Below the pieces are notes generated by a model that saw nothing but the letters and a program-made list of their open reading frames with translations, made no database searches and was not told where the DNA came from. A program made the translations under genes and the position numbers. 64,000 nt of DNA from Smittium culicis (taxonomy: Eukaryota > Kickxellomycota > Harpellomycetes > Harpellales > Legeriomycetaceae), in the NCBI GenBank assembly GCA_001970855.1, contig LSSN01000002.1, forward strand, positions 62,001-126,000. Direction: 5' to 3'. Shown here piece after piece: positions 48,962 to 62,726 of this stretch (position 1 is its first letter; each line of letters opens with the position of its first letter).

Positions 48962-51199
48962 TTATTTTCTTTGTCTTACACGGAAAAAAAAATCAAATCA
49001 AAATCCATATACTAATTGAAATGAGGCACCCGATTATCTTGATGATTTAGAAGTTATTTCTTTTTTTTTTTTTGATCGTTTTGTGATATAATTATGATAT
49101 TGCTTTAATCAGGAAAATTCTGGTTTCTGTTCATCGTTTTTTATATTTTCAAACAATTTATTCTACTGAAGGGCCACCTCAAAAAAGAACCTGTGACACT
49201 CGCATGATCTAGTTCTTTATGTGTTGATAGTGTTTCAGATTTTTGGGATATACTGTATTCTTCGAATTATCTACTAAGGAATATAGAGTGGGTTTGAAGA
49301 AATGGGGTGCTAGATTTTGAGGTGTTATGGTTTATAATTTTCGGTTGAACTAGGGGTTCTTTGGTGAAGTTCTGCATAATAATTTTAATAGCGTACATGT
49401 ATATAACCTCGAAATTTAACACCATTTTAGTTGCAATTATAGTATATGTTAAGAATGTACACTTATTAAAAAGTAAAGATAATAATGAGTATAATTTATT
49501 CATAAGGATAAATTCAATACAATTTTACAGTTTAAAATTCTACAGGTGGTAGGATATTTTTCTTTTAATTCTTCACTCTTTTTTATTTATAGAAAAATAA
49601 ATAAATTAAATAATTATAAGCTCAATTATTTGATAAAAGTAATATTTCAGCTAAGTTGCAATATTCTAGGACTTTTTCCCACAATAAGGGTTTATCTAAA
49701 CTTTGTCGTCTTAGTTCAAATTAATACGTATTATTTTCTACTCTTGGTAAAAAACTAAGTATAATTTATCTTAAATGTTTCTATATTTAAGGAATTTGAT
49801 ATTAATTTAATTGCTACAGTATTAATTCTTTATTGATTTTATGTTAATAAATTAAAGCGAGATGATGTAAAAATTGGAATTTATGTAATTTGAAGTTTTA
49901 ATATTGATTTTATTAGAATTTATTAGCATAAAAATGCACTAGATCTAGGTCTTCAATATATAATTTATTTTCCAATAATGACACTTTTTAACATTGAGTG
50001 ACCTCTATAGGCCTATAATCAAAAGTTAGGCGTTTTCTAACTAACCAGACACTTTAATTCTGCCAATTTGACTCGCACCAGAGGAACTTGTTTACATTAA
50101 AGACCACGAGTAAGGGTTTTTTTTATTTTTAAACAGATATAATTGTCAAGGTGAGCTATAAAAACTTATCTTATGACAAATATCAGCCAGTATACACTGC
50201 ATCCGCTCTTACCACACTTAATAATCCTGTTATCATACCTTTTTCAGCCTGTAAATACGCCTGATTTTACTTCAAGGTGTATAAAAAAGAGATTCATGGT
50301 ATTTTGCACAATAATACTATATTATGGGGGCTAAATAGGTAATAAAGTCGTGAGTTAGCATAGTTTAGTGCTATTTAAATACCTATTTAATAATATTTCG
50401 ACCATTCCGCTAAAGTATAATAGTATTACTAGTTAATTGAGATAAGATATTTCTACCAGAACTCCTAATTATTTATGCTGGACTGGCCACGTAACAATAA
50501 CATAACGAAGTCATTGACTGAATCAATTTCTAGAACTTACGTCAGTTAGTTAATACCGGAGTGGAAATTGAAATCAAATCTATATGCTTATAAATTTTAT
50601 GGAAGATATTCGTGTTTTAGATATACTTGAGACTTTTAATAAAATAATTTTTACTAGGTTCTAATTGGTTTGCACTTGCTGAATTTCATTAAATTAATGA
50701 TATATTTTTTATGTAAGCTTTCAATAAATCAACAGGGAAAATTGATAGAAAATATTTTTACCGATTTTAAATATATTTATAATATTTTGAATTCTAAAAT
50801 TTTCATCAAGCGATAAAAATTATAAACAAAGTACTCAAATAGTTATAATTGAACTTTTTAAATCACTAAAACCCATTAATGATACTCTTAATAAACCATT
50901 TACATATAAAAAAAAATAAATAAAATATTTATTCTTTCGTTATCAATAATCAAATCAATTTCGTTTCGCTATGATTAAAATTATGATAGGGTATATATAT
51001 ATATAATCATATTTCAGGCATGAATTCCATTTTCACCCTTTTTTTACCAATAATATATAGGCTTAAAGACAAAGTTCTTTATTGGTATATTTAAAGTTAT
51101 TAATTAAAACTAATTTCTAATATTATAAAGTTTAAAAATATATATTCATTATTTTTGCTAAAAAACTATCCTCATTTGACGCGAATATAGTTTCTATCT
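48962..51199. other. AT-rich spacer with slightly GC-richer patches
   Basis: Patches near 49160-49250, 50040-50260 and 50450-50560 are less AT-rich but hold no frame, RNA or repeat that I can name. Confidence 0.4.
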
Positions 51200-52500
51200 A
51201 AAATGGGTCTTTTTTCTAATTAAAAATCCTTAGATGATATATTTGTATTTCTTTTAGGGTGAGTCATTGATACTGTAACCGTTTCCGCATATTATCCGTC
51301 CCATCAAAAACCAGCTTTTTTTTTTTTTTCAATGAATACTTTCCGCTTGAATTTTCTGGGGTCACTTCTACTTTAGATATCTTAATTGAATCTTAATTAC
51401 TAATCTTTCTACTTCAGGTTATCATATCGACGATTATAAAAATTTTGATATCTATTTCAGTGGTATCTTATTCGTCCTAAAATCTGAATTATTGAGTGAT
51501 TTAAGGTTCAGAGTTCGCAGAAATAAGTTCTAAATCAGAGTTTTCAGAATTATGTAATTGGATACTGTTCAACTGATTCATTATCTGTTTACCAGTTTTA
51601 GTAGTTTTTTTTTAATATTAATTCAATTTTTTCTAAAAATGGTTCATTTAGTGCAGGAAAAAATCCATATTAGATGTTTTAACGCTATTCTAATCTATGT
51701 TTATTCTTTATGTGTCTAGAAACGAAACAGCGAGTCTTCATGATTGAGAACTTTTTTAAAGTATTCTATATGATGGCTTTTGTTCGTTTTTATTCAAATT
51801 AAACTGTTATAGTTAAATATATTTTAACATATCATTCTACCACTCTTTGATTCATAGCGCGTAATATTATTACTAAAAACTTTTTTATATTTGTTTACTG
51901 TATCTTTATACTCTTTGGGTATGATCCAAATAATTAATTCAAGCTCAAAATGGTTCAAAATATGACTTTATTTGCATATGCAAACATTTCTATCTTGGAT
52001 TTTCTTAATTTATTGAGTGTTTATTTCATTTTATCAGCCTCCCAGCCACCAAACAATTCAAAAATCTTAATTGAACTTTCCGCGAGTTTATAATCTTGTC
52101 TTAGTGCATTATTCTAGAAGTTTAGATGCTTTTAACCCAATTTATAATGAATAAAATCTATACCATTTATAATAGCGTTATATGAATTTTCTGTGAATTA
52201 CCAATAAAGGAAGCAAAAATTTTTAGTGATTTTTTTACCTTTTTCAGTATATTTAAGCCTCATATTCATATATCTGATTTCCCCCCTTAATAGCTTCATA
52301 CTAATTTTTATTGGGTCTATTATCATACTCAGATGATCGATATCAGACTGATTAATAGATTATATTTTGTATCCTGGATGAAATATTATATTTTTGGTAA
52401 TCGAATCATAACCAACTTTAAGTTCTTCTCACTCCTTTACTTTCTTCTCCAAGTATTAGTATATAGTAAAAATATACCTATCTTTGAATCATTTGTTTTC
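51200..52500 (-). pseudogene. Decayed coding remnant, possibly retrotransposon gag-like
   Basis: Minus-strand pieces retain protein-like composition with only scattered stops: IDPIKISMKLLRGEIRYMNM and LKYTEKGKKITKNF near 52190-52330, ESSIKIFELFGGWEADKMK near 52030-52090, and VEVTPENSSGKYSLKKK then LVFDGTDNMRKRLQYQ near 51270-51375. The last part resembles the start of some retroelement capsid regions, but that is weak. No RT or integrase motif was found beside it. Confidence 0.3.
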
Positions 52501-55500
52501 TCTCCAAATTTATTTTTTATTTTATAATATTTTTAAATAAATTAGATCTAATTATGATTTAAAAGTATAAGATTATCATTTGGTAGTTTTTCCTGCCCTG
52601 TTAACCAAAACTATTTTCGACAGCATTTATTTGTTAGGATGTAAATCAGAAAACCTGAAAATTATTTTGAAATAATCAAATATTTTTTCATTATCATCTA
52701 TAAATTTTTTTTTTGAATATTTTGATTCCATTTACTAAGAACTATATCGGTTCTGAACTTTTCTTTATTTTTTTATACTACTATTTAGCGTGAATTAGTT
52801 CTTTAGATACCTATTTATATATTTATTATAGCTTTTATTATGATAGAAGTAAAGCTAATTACAGTTTTATTTAATTCACGCAACATTAAAACCCGGATAA
52901 GTGGACTCCACAGGATTGCCTGACAGAAAGAGGATCTGTTATCTTTCAAATAGTGTAAGTGATAACTATATTTTGCCAAATAATACCAATTTTTTTCTTG
53001 GATTTGTGGAATAATCCTCTTAATTTGAGCTACATACCTTCCACTGATCTCGAAACAAAAAAATAGTTGAGTCTGGGAATTTTTATTGTCAGGTTTATTG
53101 TCAATTATAGTTTTATTTGGCTTTGTTAGTATTCCACACGTTTTTATAGTTTTTTTTTTGTTTAATAGAAAGGTTTTACTGTTCAGTAGTATATTAAAAT
53201 TGATTTAACTAATATTTAAAAAAAAATTTAAATTAATCCTAAGGTTTAAAATTTTTTTTCATGAGCTTAAATTTAAATTTTCTTGGTCCAAATACTTTGC
53301 AAATTGTTAATTTTCAAATATTAGTTTTCTTTCATTGTGATCAACGTTTATTAATACCCTTAATATTACTATTCGCGCCATTTTTAAACCTAGAAACGGA
53401 TTAATATTTCAGATGTTACAATAAATCTAATTATATGATAAACTAGTATCTCTGTTGAGAAATCTTATATAAATTTATGTATCATTAAACCATATTTTTT
53501 TTTTCTCGCTATTTTTTTAAATATATCTAACATTGCATCACTTTTTTGTGACTCCGCTGATTTTTGATGTTTTTCAGTACTTGTGATGTGTAATTTATTC
53601 GCGTTTTATTTTCGAAGGCAATAAAATAGTTTTTATTTCTTTCTGGGAAATCTTATTTCTGTAAAAAAAAGTTTCAAGTCAACGTAAAAATTCGATAAAT
53701 TTTGGAAATGCCTCAAAAATTTTGATACTTTTTTACTTTAGATATGATTATCAACTTTTTCCATTTATTTTTAGTCAATTTTGTTAACAATCATATTCAT
53801 GTAAAGATTTGATTGGTTTAATTTTATTTAATTCTCTAATCTAGATTATCCAATCATTTTAGTTTATTTAATAGTATAAAAGAGTTAGAGATTCTTTTTC
53901 GAATCTCTAAGTCTTTCAATTTTTTCTCCTTTCAATAAAACCTTCGAATCTAACAATTTATTTTTTATAATGTAGCAAAATTTCTGGAGATTTGGATAAA
54001 AATATTTTTAAATTGCTCTATGATGACATTCTGTGTTTTTTCATACATTTTTGGATTCATTTTTTCTATTAATTTCTAATATTTATATATTTTTAAATAT
54101 TATTTATGTAAATTTTAATTAAATTAAAAGCTTAATTTTAATATTTTTTTTAGTTTTTATTTAATTATAATATTTTAATTAATTTTTTTTTTTTTAATTA
54201 CGAAACTGTTTATTATATGATAAAACTCTTGAATTATATGCTAAAATTATTATTTAACAAATACGGGCCATATTAATTGTTTAAATAAGCAAATTAAACA
54301 TAAATTAAATAGTTATCGTGCATAAAAATTAAATAAAAATAGCCAAATAAATTAAAATTTCAGCTAATTATTTAGATTTTTTTCACTAAAAAATAGATAA
54401 ATCAATTTAATAAATTATTAATAAGATTTAAATTTATCTGAAATAATTGTTATATTAGAAAAATGTTTCAAAGAATCGTGTGTACGAATTTTTGGGAAAT
54501 ATTTTATGGAAATTGAAAAGTATAGATATAAAAATAATCGAATTTATTAGATCATAAAATTAAGATAAAAGTTGAAATTATTTGTAGACGATGGTATAAA
54601 TTGCATATAAATACTATCAAATAAAAAAATTATAAAAACTTGAGGATTGAAACTAGTGAATTGAATAAATCAATTTAATCAATTTGATATTGTTTAAAAT
54701 GCAAAGTGATAATAGATTGAATCTAATATTATTATTTAGAATTAGATATGTAAAGCTATACAAATAATAAAAATATTCATAATATCGGTAAATTAGGGGT
54801 TCGAAATATAATTCTGAAAAATATATAATAATTATATTATAAAAAAAATCAATAGTATTGTATTATAGTTAAATATTTTTAAAAAAAGTTTAAATTTTAA
54901 AAGTAATAAAATATCACGCACCGAGGAGCTTACACCCTATAAAAGAATAAAGCTGTTGGAATAATTAGATGTAGACTCACAGCTCCGATACCTGGGCCAA
55001 AAACCTGAAATAAATGTATATAAGACGTTATTAATTTACTAAAAATTTTATAGTAGTGATTTATGATTTTGGCATAAAATTCAAGTAAATTTTTAAATGA
55101 AATTAGGATATGATAATATGGAACATTAGAAAAAAATTTACAGATAATAATATGTCATTACACATCATTATCATATTATTTTTTACCATTTATTATTGGA
55201 ATATCAAAAATTCGTAATATACTAATTAAAAATTAGCTAAAACCAAATAGATAAAATAAATGATATTTGTTTTACTTTTAATTTTTTCAGGAAAATTGGT
55301 TTTGGTACATATGATTGATGAACTTATCGCCTTTTCTATTGAAAGGGCACTCCAACTCATTAGAATTTGATTTTCTAACAAAAAATCTTTATTGATTCTT
55401 AGTAGTAACTATTATTTTTTAAAACCTCCTTATAAGCAAATAAAAATTAAATTTAAGGTCATTTTACATGGAAAAGATATTTTTGGATTAGTTAGCGGAG

Positions 55501-55559
55501 CCAAGCTAAAAGATTATTTTGTTTATTTTGAGAGTGAAAATAAATGAATCTGATATTGA
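52501..55559. other. AT-rich desert
   Basis: It includes some of the most AT-rich sequence of the window (about 54050-54400). No credible gene was seen. Confidence 0.4.
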
Positions 55560-58500
55560 AGACAGGTATATAACAGCTTGTAGTCAGATTTAAGGCCACT
55601 AAATCTATCCAAAATCCATAGAGTCACTTTCTAATTAGGAAGAAGATTTATTCCGTCCTCCACTCTCTGAAGAGGAAAAACATGAGATAATACACTTATA
55701 TCCTCAAAATGTGGAAATAAAGTACAAATCATTAACATTAAATATATAAGTGCCATATAGAGTAAAGATTATGGATAATGTATACTAAAAATTCCAAAAA
55801 TTCTTAAAACTGGCTACAAAACCCGTCGATTTTTACGTAATACAGATATTTCAAAAAGAGAATGTACCAGCTAAGGACCCTAAATTATTTTTTTCGAGCA
55901 CAATGAGAATATTTTTTGCAGAAGCGGGAACCATGTTTATCCAAGCAAGACTAGAAAATCTACATCATGGATAAGGCCCTAGGAAGTGCTATAAAATTTA
56001 GTCCTGATACCGCGGAAATTCTAATTGAGCAAACCAGGCTGAATAAACTCATATATTAAGAGAAAGCCGCAAGAACTACACACAGTTGGATTATTCTCCA
56101 AGCTTCAGCAGCTCAGCAGTTCGATTACAGACTCAGTATATTCCTACCAAGTAACAACTGCGCGTCTATTAGCCGCTTAAATAATAGCATCAGTTCACCA
56201 GAAAGGTGAGCTACAGCAAATGATTTCGGATGAAAGTCGATCAAAGGGATGCGGTCGCGGAGCGTCCCGGTAGTGTGACATATTTTAGCCCTAATATAAG
56301 TATTGGATTTGATTATAGACAATAACCGTGCCTGAAAAACAATAAACCGGGGCTAAAACCCTCCTCAGTTATACTCCCCACCGCTAACCCGAAATCTTCG
56401 CCCAAACATGAGGCTCATAGAACCAAAGTAAGAAAAAGCCATGAAAAAAGGAGTGAACGAGTTTCTGGAATAGCGAGAAATTAAAAAAGTGCCAAAATAC
56501 TTTCACAGGCTCTAAATTGAGATATTTATCATACCAAAGAAATCAGAGGTGCTAATCCCCATGTTTAACGTGCACCCATTGAATAATTACATCAAAAAAT
56601 TTAGCTTCAAAATGAAAGCGTTGATTTCAGCATACAGAATGGTTCGGAGGAAAGACTATCTGAATTAGATCAATATCTCAGGTTTATTTTTGTATTAATG
56701 ATAAGTCTTGCCTCCAGGAAGCACTTGAGATTCAAATAGAACGGATGTTAGTACCAGTTAATGGGTACTCCAATTTGGAATGATTATATCACCTCTAGTA
56801 TTTACCAGGGTAATCTACCCAGTGTTACATTGGGTCAGGTCTCATGGGATCTGAATGTCAGATTAAATAGACTATCTTCTATCTATGGGATCTTTAAAGA
56901 AAAAATGCGCGTATGATACACATATCGTAATAGAAAAGTTAAAGGATTTGCGGTTCATAGTAAAAATTTTCAAATACAGCCTCAATCCGCCCCAAAAAAT
57001 TCAGCATTTAGTAATGGTAATAAAAACGCGAAAAATTACTTTGAAGGTATCGTATAACAAAATAAGGGACCTTCTCCGAGAGACTACACTTCTTATACTG
57101 AATGTTAGATCAAATGAAATGTTACTAGATTCATTCAATGGAAAGGCAAAAGCTATGTCAGTTGAAATTATTTCTGACTGTATGAATCTATGAAGACTCC
57201 AAGGGCTAAAGAAAAGATCCTTGGAATCATTAATGAACTGCTCAGCAGAGGTGGAGCTTACGATTATTGTAATAGAAAACTTTAAACGATGTATATATAA
57301 TTTATCCAAATGAAATTTGAAATATTTTTTGCTGGGTATCCTCGAGTTAGATTTATATTCCGATACCAGAGAAACAGATTAGAGAATGTTTTTTTGGACC
57401 TCAAGTCTGCTAGGAGTTTTGGAAAACTCCCCTAAAGAGCTTAAATATTAATTAAAAATAAAAATAGACTATTTTATATTAATTCCGCATCCAGTAAGTT
57501 GTCAATAATTCAGTACTGAATATCATAAAATACCACAAACAATGCCAATTTAGGGAAGTCTTGAGTAACGGTCTCTTCAAAGCATCAGTAAACAGCAGAA
57601 ATGATATGGAATCATCTCATAGCGAAAGAAACACACTTACAGATAGAAAATGTTCGATAAACAGCAAATTCAGCAGAAAATCCATAAAAGATGACTACGT
57701 AATCGGAATGGTCTTTATTCCTGACACAATTCAATGTAATACCGGATAAATTCGTAGTTAACAACGTATATTTTCTTAAGATAACTCAGAAAACCAAATT
57801 CAAATTCTACTTCAGTTGCTACAAAGACTAAAAAGAAGTGGAGATCAAATTAATTTTTTAACACTTAATAAATATACGAGACTACCGTATAGCTGCTCTA
57901 CATAGAATTTTATGCCATAATTCATACAAAAAGTAAGACTCGAGAGTTTAAAAATTATATCTTAACATCAAACTAACTATCTGCGATGTGGTACCCAGGT
58001 ATAATCAGTCTGTAAATATTAAACACAGTGAAACTACCCGCGCTGGTCCTGGTTTCTGACCTGAAAAGTGAAAAATCTTCATTTTAAAAGAGCAAATACT
58101 GAAGTTTAATGATCTAGAAAATAAGTGGTGCCCCATCTTCGTCAAATTTTTGGAAATAAAGCCATATAAATTGTTATCAGTAGCCCAAGATTCATAAGGC
58201 GATTTTCCCAGTATCATTTTGCGAAATTGTGATCTTTAAATTTTGTAAGATTAGAAAAAATATTTTGCAAATCAGTGCCACAGATAAAGTTTTTTTTCTA
58301 GTGAAATTACTCGTCGAGGAAAAAAATACTGATTACCACTAAAAAATTCAACAAGACAGCATTAAATAGCACCAGCAAAAATACATAAGAAATCACTTCA
58401 GAACCAAATTCTATCACGTTCTATACTTATTTTCAAGAAAATCGAATAATTTCATTCGTAAGACCGACTTTTGGCTTTTCGATAATGATAAAAAAATTCT

Positions 58501-59080
58501 GGTTGTAGCTGCCGTGCAGAGGTTTTGATATCTAAGATATTATCTCAATGATAGGCTTTATACTCACTATATTAAGGTTTTTGTGCTCAAGCGACATACA
58601 AAGAATAGGAGACGGGTAAAAAATACTTTCAGATGACTATTTAGATTTACAATAGTTGCAAACAAGGATAAAAGGTAAGTTCTGCCTATAAGCAAGGCTT
58701 GTGGATTTAATTCTGGGTTGGATAAGGTAGTTTGCCGCGTAGATACTTACAAAGAATAAAAGCTGAAAATTATTAATTTATAGTGCGTAAAGGAACACTC
58801 AAAATACCCCGATGTTAAGTTTACTATGGCATTATGACACATTGGTAACTTTAACAAACCTCTGAGCACAGAAAATATTTCGCAATCCATACACTCTTTC
58901 ACATAGTTTATCAAACATCCCTCAGATAACTCACGCCAAATAGTAAAGGTCCTAGGGCCTAAAATTGTAGCCACTGCTGGAGTGCCTCCATTTGAAATAG
59001 TTTTAAAGGCTTTTTTTTTTCTAAACTATTATATGCCTGACACATTCTAACGCCTATCTCACTGAAAATATTCTAATTTA
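55560..59080 (+). pseudogene. Decayed DIRS-like tyrosine-recombinase retrotransposon
   Basis: Readable on the plus strand with many stops and frameshifts. In order: a gag-side stretch with RPPLSEEEKHEIIHLYP (about 55655) and FLKLATKPVDFYVIQIFQKE (about 55800). RT fingers IFIIPKKSEVLIPMFNVHPL (56520-56580). FGMI then SPLVFTRVIYPVLHWVRSHG (56780-56850). The catalytic YLDD position reads stop-I-D-Y (near 56860-56870). Then KKKCAYDTHIVIEKLKDL, IQHL.MVIKTRKITLKVSY and SFNGKAKAMSVEII (56885-57193), a block order typical of DIRS RTs. An RNase H-like ELDLYSDTRE follows near 57350. A tyrosine recombinase tail ENISQSIHSFT ... VATAGVPPFEIVLKAFF comes at about 58870-59020, followed by NYYMPDTF, where the catalytic Tyr is expected. 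No intact terminal repeats were identified. The element is dead. Confidence 0.75.
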
Positions 59081-59547
59081 AGTGAATCAGTTTTTTCTCT
59101 GTAGCCACATAGTATGATAACATATTGATCTATAATTTATTTATTAATAGAATTTAAGAAAATTAATTGATATTGTACGAATAATTTATCATTTTATTTC
59201 CCGCCCACCAAATATCTATTATATTGTCAGAGCAAATCGATTATAAATGTATCAAGGGTACGTGCCAATTTCTATAGATCTGAAAAAAAGAGAAAACTAT
59301 TTCATTTCATTTATTTTATATATTAGCTTTAATTAATTTGTAGTTCGTATATTTGGATTTTTTTTTAGCTAATAAAAGGCTATAACATCTAATATGATAC
59401 CGTACTCGTATAATATAAACCAATATTCTTAAAATCGGTCAATTATTACATTAAAAAGGAATCGAATAGAAAAAAATTGTTAATTATCGGAAATAAACGA
59501 GTTTTTATCATTTCGCTAATTAGCAGTCTAATGAGAAAGTTGAGATT
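59081..59547. other. AT-rich spacer
   Basis: Nothing recognised between the DIRS-like relic and the next MITE. Confidence 0.4.
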
Positions 59548-59551
59548 TTAA

Positions 59552-59740
59552 CCCTTTCCCGTCCAACACTCTTTAAAAAAATCAATTTATTGATTCGTAT
59601 ATGGTTTAAAAGAAAATCTATTATTTGCTGTTATTTTAAAACATACCAATAAATGAAATAGATACAGAATTAAAATGATTTAAATTAACACAATTGGCTT
59701 AATTCGGTAGTTCAATAACAGTCTACCATCCGGGAAAGGA
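59552..59740 (+). mobile_element. MITE subfamily A, forward copy with perfect TTAA on both sides
   Basis: TTAA (59548-59551), then CCCTTTCCCGTCCAACACTC, ending GTCTACCATCCGGGAAAGGA, then TTAA (59741-59744). It is 189 bases and close to the family consensus. Confidence 0.85.
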
Positions 59741-60228
59741 TTAAGCTGTTCGTTATATTGGGGCAAGTCTTATGTTATTAGGATGAAGAGTAAAGAGGGG
59801 AATTAAATATCAATTATTAAATTACCAATCAATATTTATTAAAAAAATTTTTTTCAACTTGGATTTTATTAACACAAATAACAGCTAAATTAATTAAAAA
59901 TCCTTTTCTGAAGTTTTAATTTAATAAATTTTATTCATTATCCATTATATTTTGTGTTTTATTGCTTCTCAAATTTAGCTCCTAATAAAGATTATTAACA
60001 GATAATAGCACAATTCTAAAATTGAAAAACATAAAATAAATTAGCGTGTCGTAATTTTGTACTGATTAATGCAATGGAATGAAATTAGCAAGCTGTATAT
60101 GGTAGATACTTATTCAGAACAAAACTTTTTTTTTGGTATTGTATTTGGCGTAATGTATAAGATAATTTTTTGGCAGCTTCAGATAATTTATCCAATACTA
60201 TTTTTTGTTGTTTTTATAATATATATAT

Positions 60229-60393
60229 ATGACTAGTAGGATTTTTTTTTTTGAAAAAGCTCGGCTACTCCAAAAAATCTCGCATATAAATGTTGAAGTT
60301 TCAGCTACTACTACTGAGTTATTCAGTGTTCTTGTAGTTTTGTTGATTGCTGACATGGCTTTGGCTTTAATCAATGCATTTTTATTAAAATAA
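60229..60393 (+). CDS. Candidate small membrane protein, 54 aa (uncertain)
   Basis: ATG at 60229 to TAA at 60391-60393. The N-terminus is basic (MTSRIFFFEKARLLQK), followed by a Thr-rich patch and one hydrophobic segment of about 23 residues (FSVLVVLLIADMALALINAFLL). The Ala, Val, Asp and Met content is unusual for chance frames in DNA this AT-rich. No homologue is recognised, and it may be spurious. Confidence 0.22.
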   Translation: MTSRIFFFEKARLLQKISHINVEVSATTTELFSVLVVLLIADMALALINAFLLK

Positions 60394-62726
60394 TTTTTTT
60401 AATTTTAAATGAGGGTTTGTTTTTGATTTGGATAGCGTAGGATAAATTTTTTATTTAACAAGTTGATAAAAAATTAAAGAGAAAAAATTACTAAATTTAT
60501 AAAAAGATTAGTATAAAAATACTTTATCTCAGTAGGAGAAAATGTAATATTGCAAAAAAATTTCGATCTGCTCTTTGTTGCAGGAATTTTCCTGTCGTTA
60601 TATAAGTTTTCTTTTTTAGCATTATGTATTTCAAAATTTTCTTTTGATTTTATTATAAAGGTTTAATCGCTAAATGTTATATAAAAATAGGTCAAATTTT
60701 TCAAATTTTAAAGTTTTTTTTTATGACACGCTTGCGTGTTAATTTGGCATTCTAGCTTTTTTTAAATTAGTTTTGAACAGTTGAAACAAAAACATTCAAG
60801 TAAAGGGTAATAATGAGAAAGTAATTTATCAGGAATGCTGTTCACTTCCACATATATAGTATAAGTGCGAAATATGATATATTCAAATAGAAATATTTTA
60901 AAATTTAACTGAAAATTCATGATCATTTATATAAATAGAAAATTAGAAATAGTAGGATTTATAAAATTTTTACTTTAAAATAGACTTTTATCAGTTGATA
61001 AAAAAGGAAAATAGTGTGATTATTTTCGTTTAGTATGATTTTTTTAAGCTTCAAATTTAATGAATCAATGTATCTGTATTCAAAACATTGAAAAAAAATT
61101 TTTTTTCTAGGTAATAATATTTTAGTTATCATAGTTATCATAGTTATTTTTTTATTTTTTTTAACTTTTTTAACTTTTATTTATTTTTTTTCCATATTCT
61201 AACCAAATAAAAAAAGTATAGATTGCTTTAATCCTAATTTTATCAATTTTATTCACTAAAAAAATTGGTAGTGAAATGCTGTAAAGTTTTATTTTTAAAC
61301 TGGATATAGAATCTTTAATATTTAATTCATTCTTATAAAAAAAGCTATAAAAATGTATACTTAATATCATAGAGGTCTAAAAATTGGGTAAAATAATATT
61401 ACTGTATAATTGTAGTTCAATATTATATTTTAAAATTTTACAATTATTTCCTACGAGCGAAATGCATTGTTTGGTTTATAGGTTTATGTGATGCACTTTT
61501 ACAAGTGCAATAATTTAAAATTTCACAGTGTTACGCTATCTTTAGTCGGGGATAATCAATGGGACGATTAAAGACTTGATAGAAATATATTAACGTGGAG
61601 GACCGTCACGAAACAGTGCGCGTTTTTTTTTTCCAGCACTACCTAGGATAGTTACTTTTTAAAAGTCCAGATTTAACAGCATGGCTAATTTAAGTCATTT
61701 AGCTGTTTATTGTAGGAGAGATAGATTGATCTTTGCCATGTTTGGGTAGAATAAAATTTATCATTTTTTTCATCGTCTATAGGTTCTATGAATTATCTCA
61801 ACGAATTTAATTTCATTTAAATAGGATAAATTTCATGTCTACTTGCAATTTGAATCATTTAACTTACTTGAAGAGGTATTGCAGAAATACATGCCAGATT
61901 CTAGATTCTAGATTGAATTTATAATCCTATAGGTACATAGATGGAATAACGACATTGGAATTTATTTTTATTAGGGGGGTTTTTTTTTATGTCTTGCGCA
62001 ACAGGTTTTTGGATAGCATTAGTGCGACCCGATTAATAATTCTTGAAAGTATTAATGAATCACTATCGCCTTTGAGACGATGCGCAACAGGCATATATCA
62101 GCTAGATATGTGGAGAGGGATTAGGTAGAACTTTTTATAAAAAGCTTTAATTTAGTGTTTTATAGATTTATATACTTTTTGATAAATAATGGATTTCTCG
62201 TAAAAAAAATTAAGACATAAACTTACCCTATTCATATTTGGTAGAGTGAATTTATTCTACTAAATTTAGCCAGTTATTTTTAACGAAAATATCTTAGCTC
62301 TGAGGATCATCAAGTTACTGGTTCACGGGAATCTAATAGCAAATAGATTATACTCTTAAAAAACAATCGCTTAATCAATTAACGAAATTATTCATAAAGT
62401 AATATCTGTGAAAAGGCTAAATGCTGACATGAACCTTATTTACTTTATACGATTTTATCCAATGAAAATGTATAGTACTATTCTAACTAGACTTTTTTTT
62501 ATATACCTACTTGCTATAATTGTAGATTCTATATGAACTGTATTTAAAAATTACAGATTTTTCCAAAAAAAAAAACTGCAAATTTATTTAGAATAAACCA
62601 TTTGACTTTAATTAAACGAGCTTTTTTATAAATACATTTAAATCTGAATTTATTTTATTTAATTATATCTTGCTAAACTATAAATAACAAAAAGCTAATC
62701 AAACCAAAAACGAGAAAAATCTAGAC
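60394..62726. other. Upstream region of SLD5
   Basis: Mostly AT-rich, with a less AT-rich stretch at about 61480-62120 that contains the direct repeat TGCGCAACAGG at 61995-62005 and 62081-62091. No gene recognised. The SLD5 promoter should lie near its right end. Confidence 0.4.

Noticed and set aside
56125..56322. Minus-strand 65-residue frame
   Set aside because: It is antisense to the DIRS-like relic.
58747..58974. Minus-strand 75-residue frame
   Set aside because: It is the shadow of the tyrosine recombinase end, which reads correctly on the plus strand.
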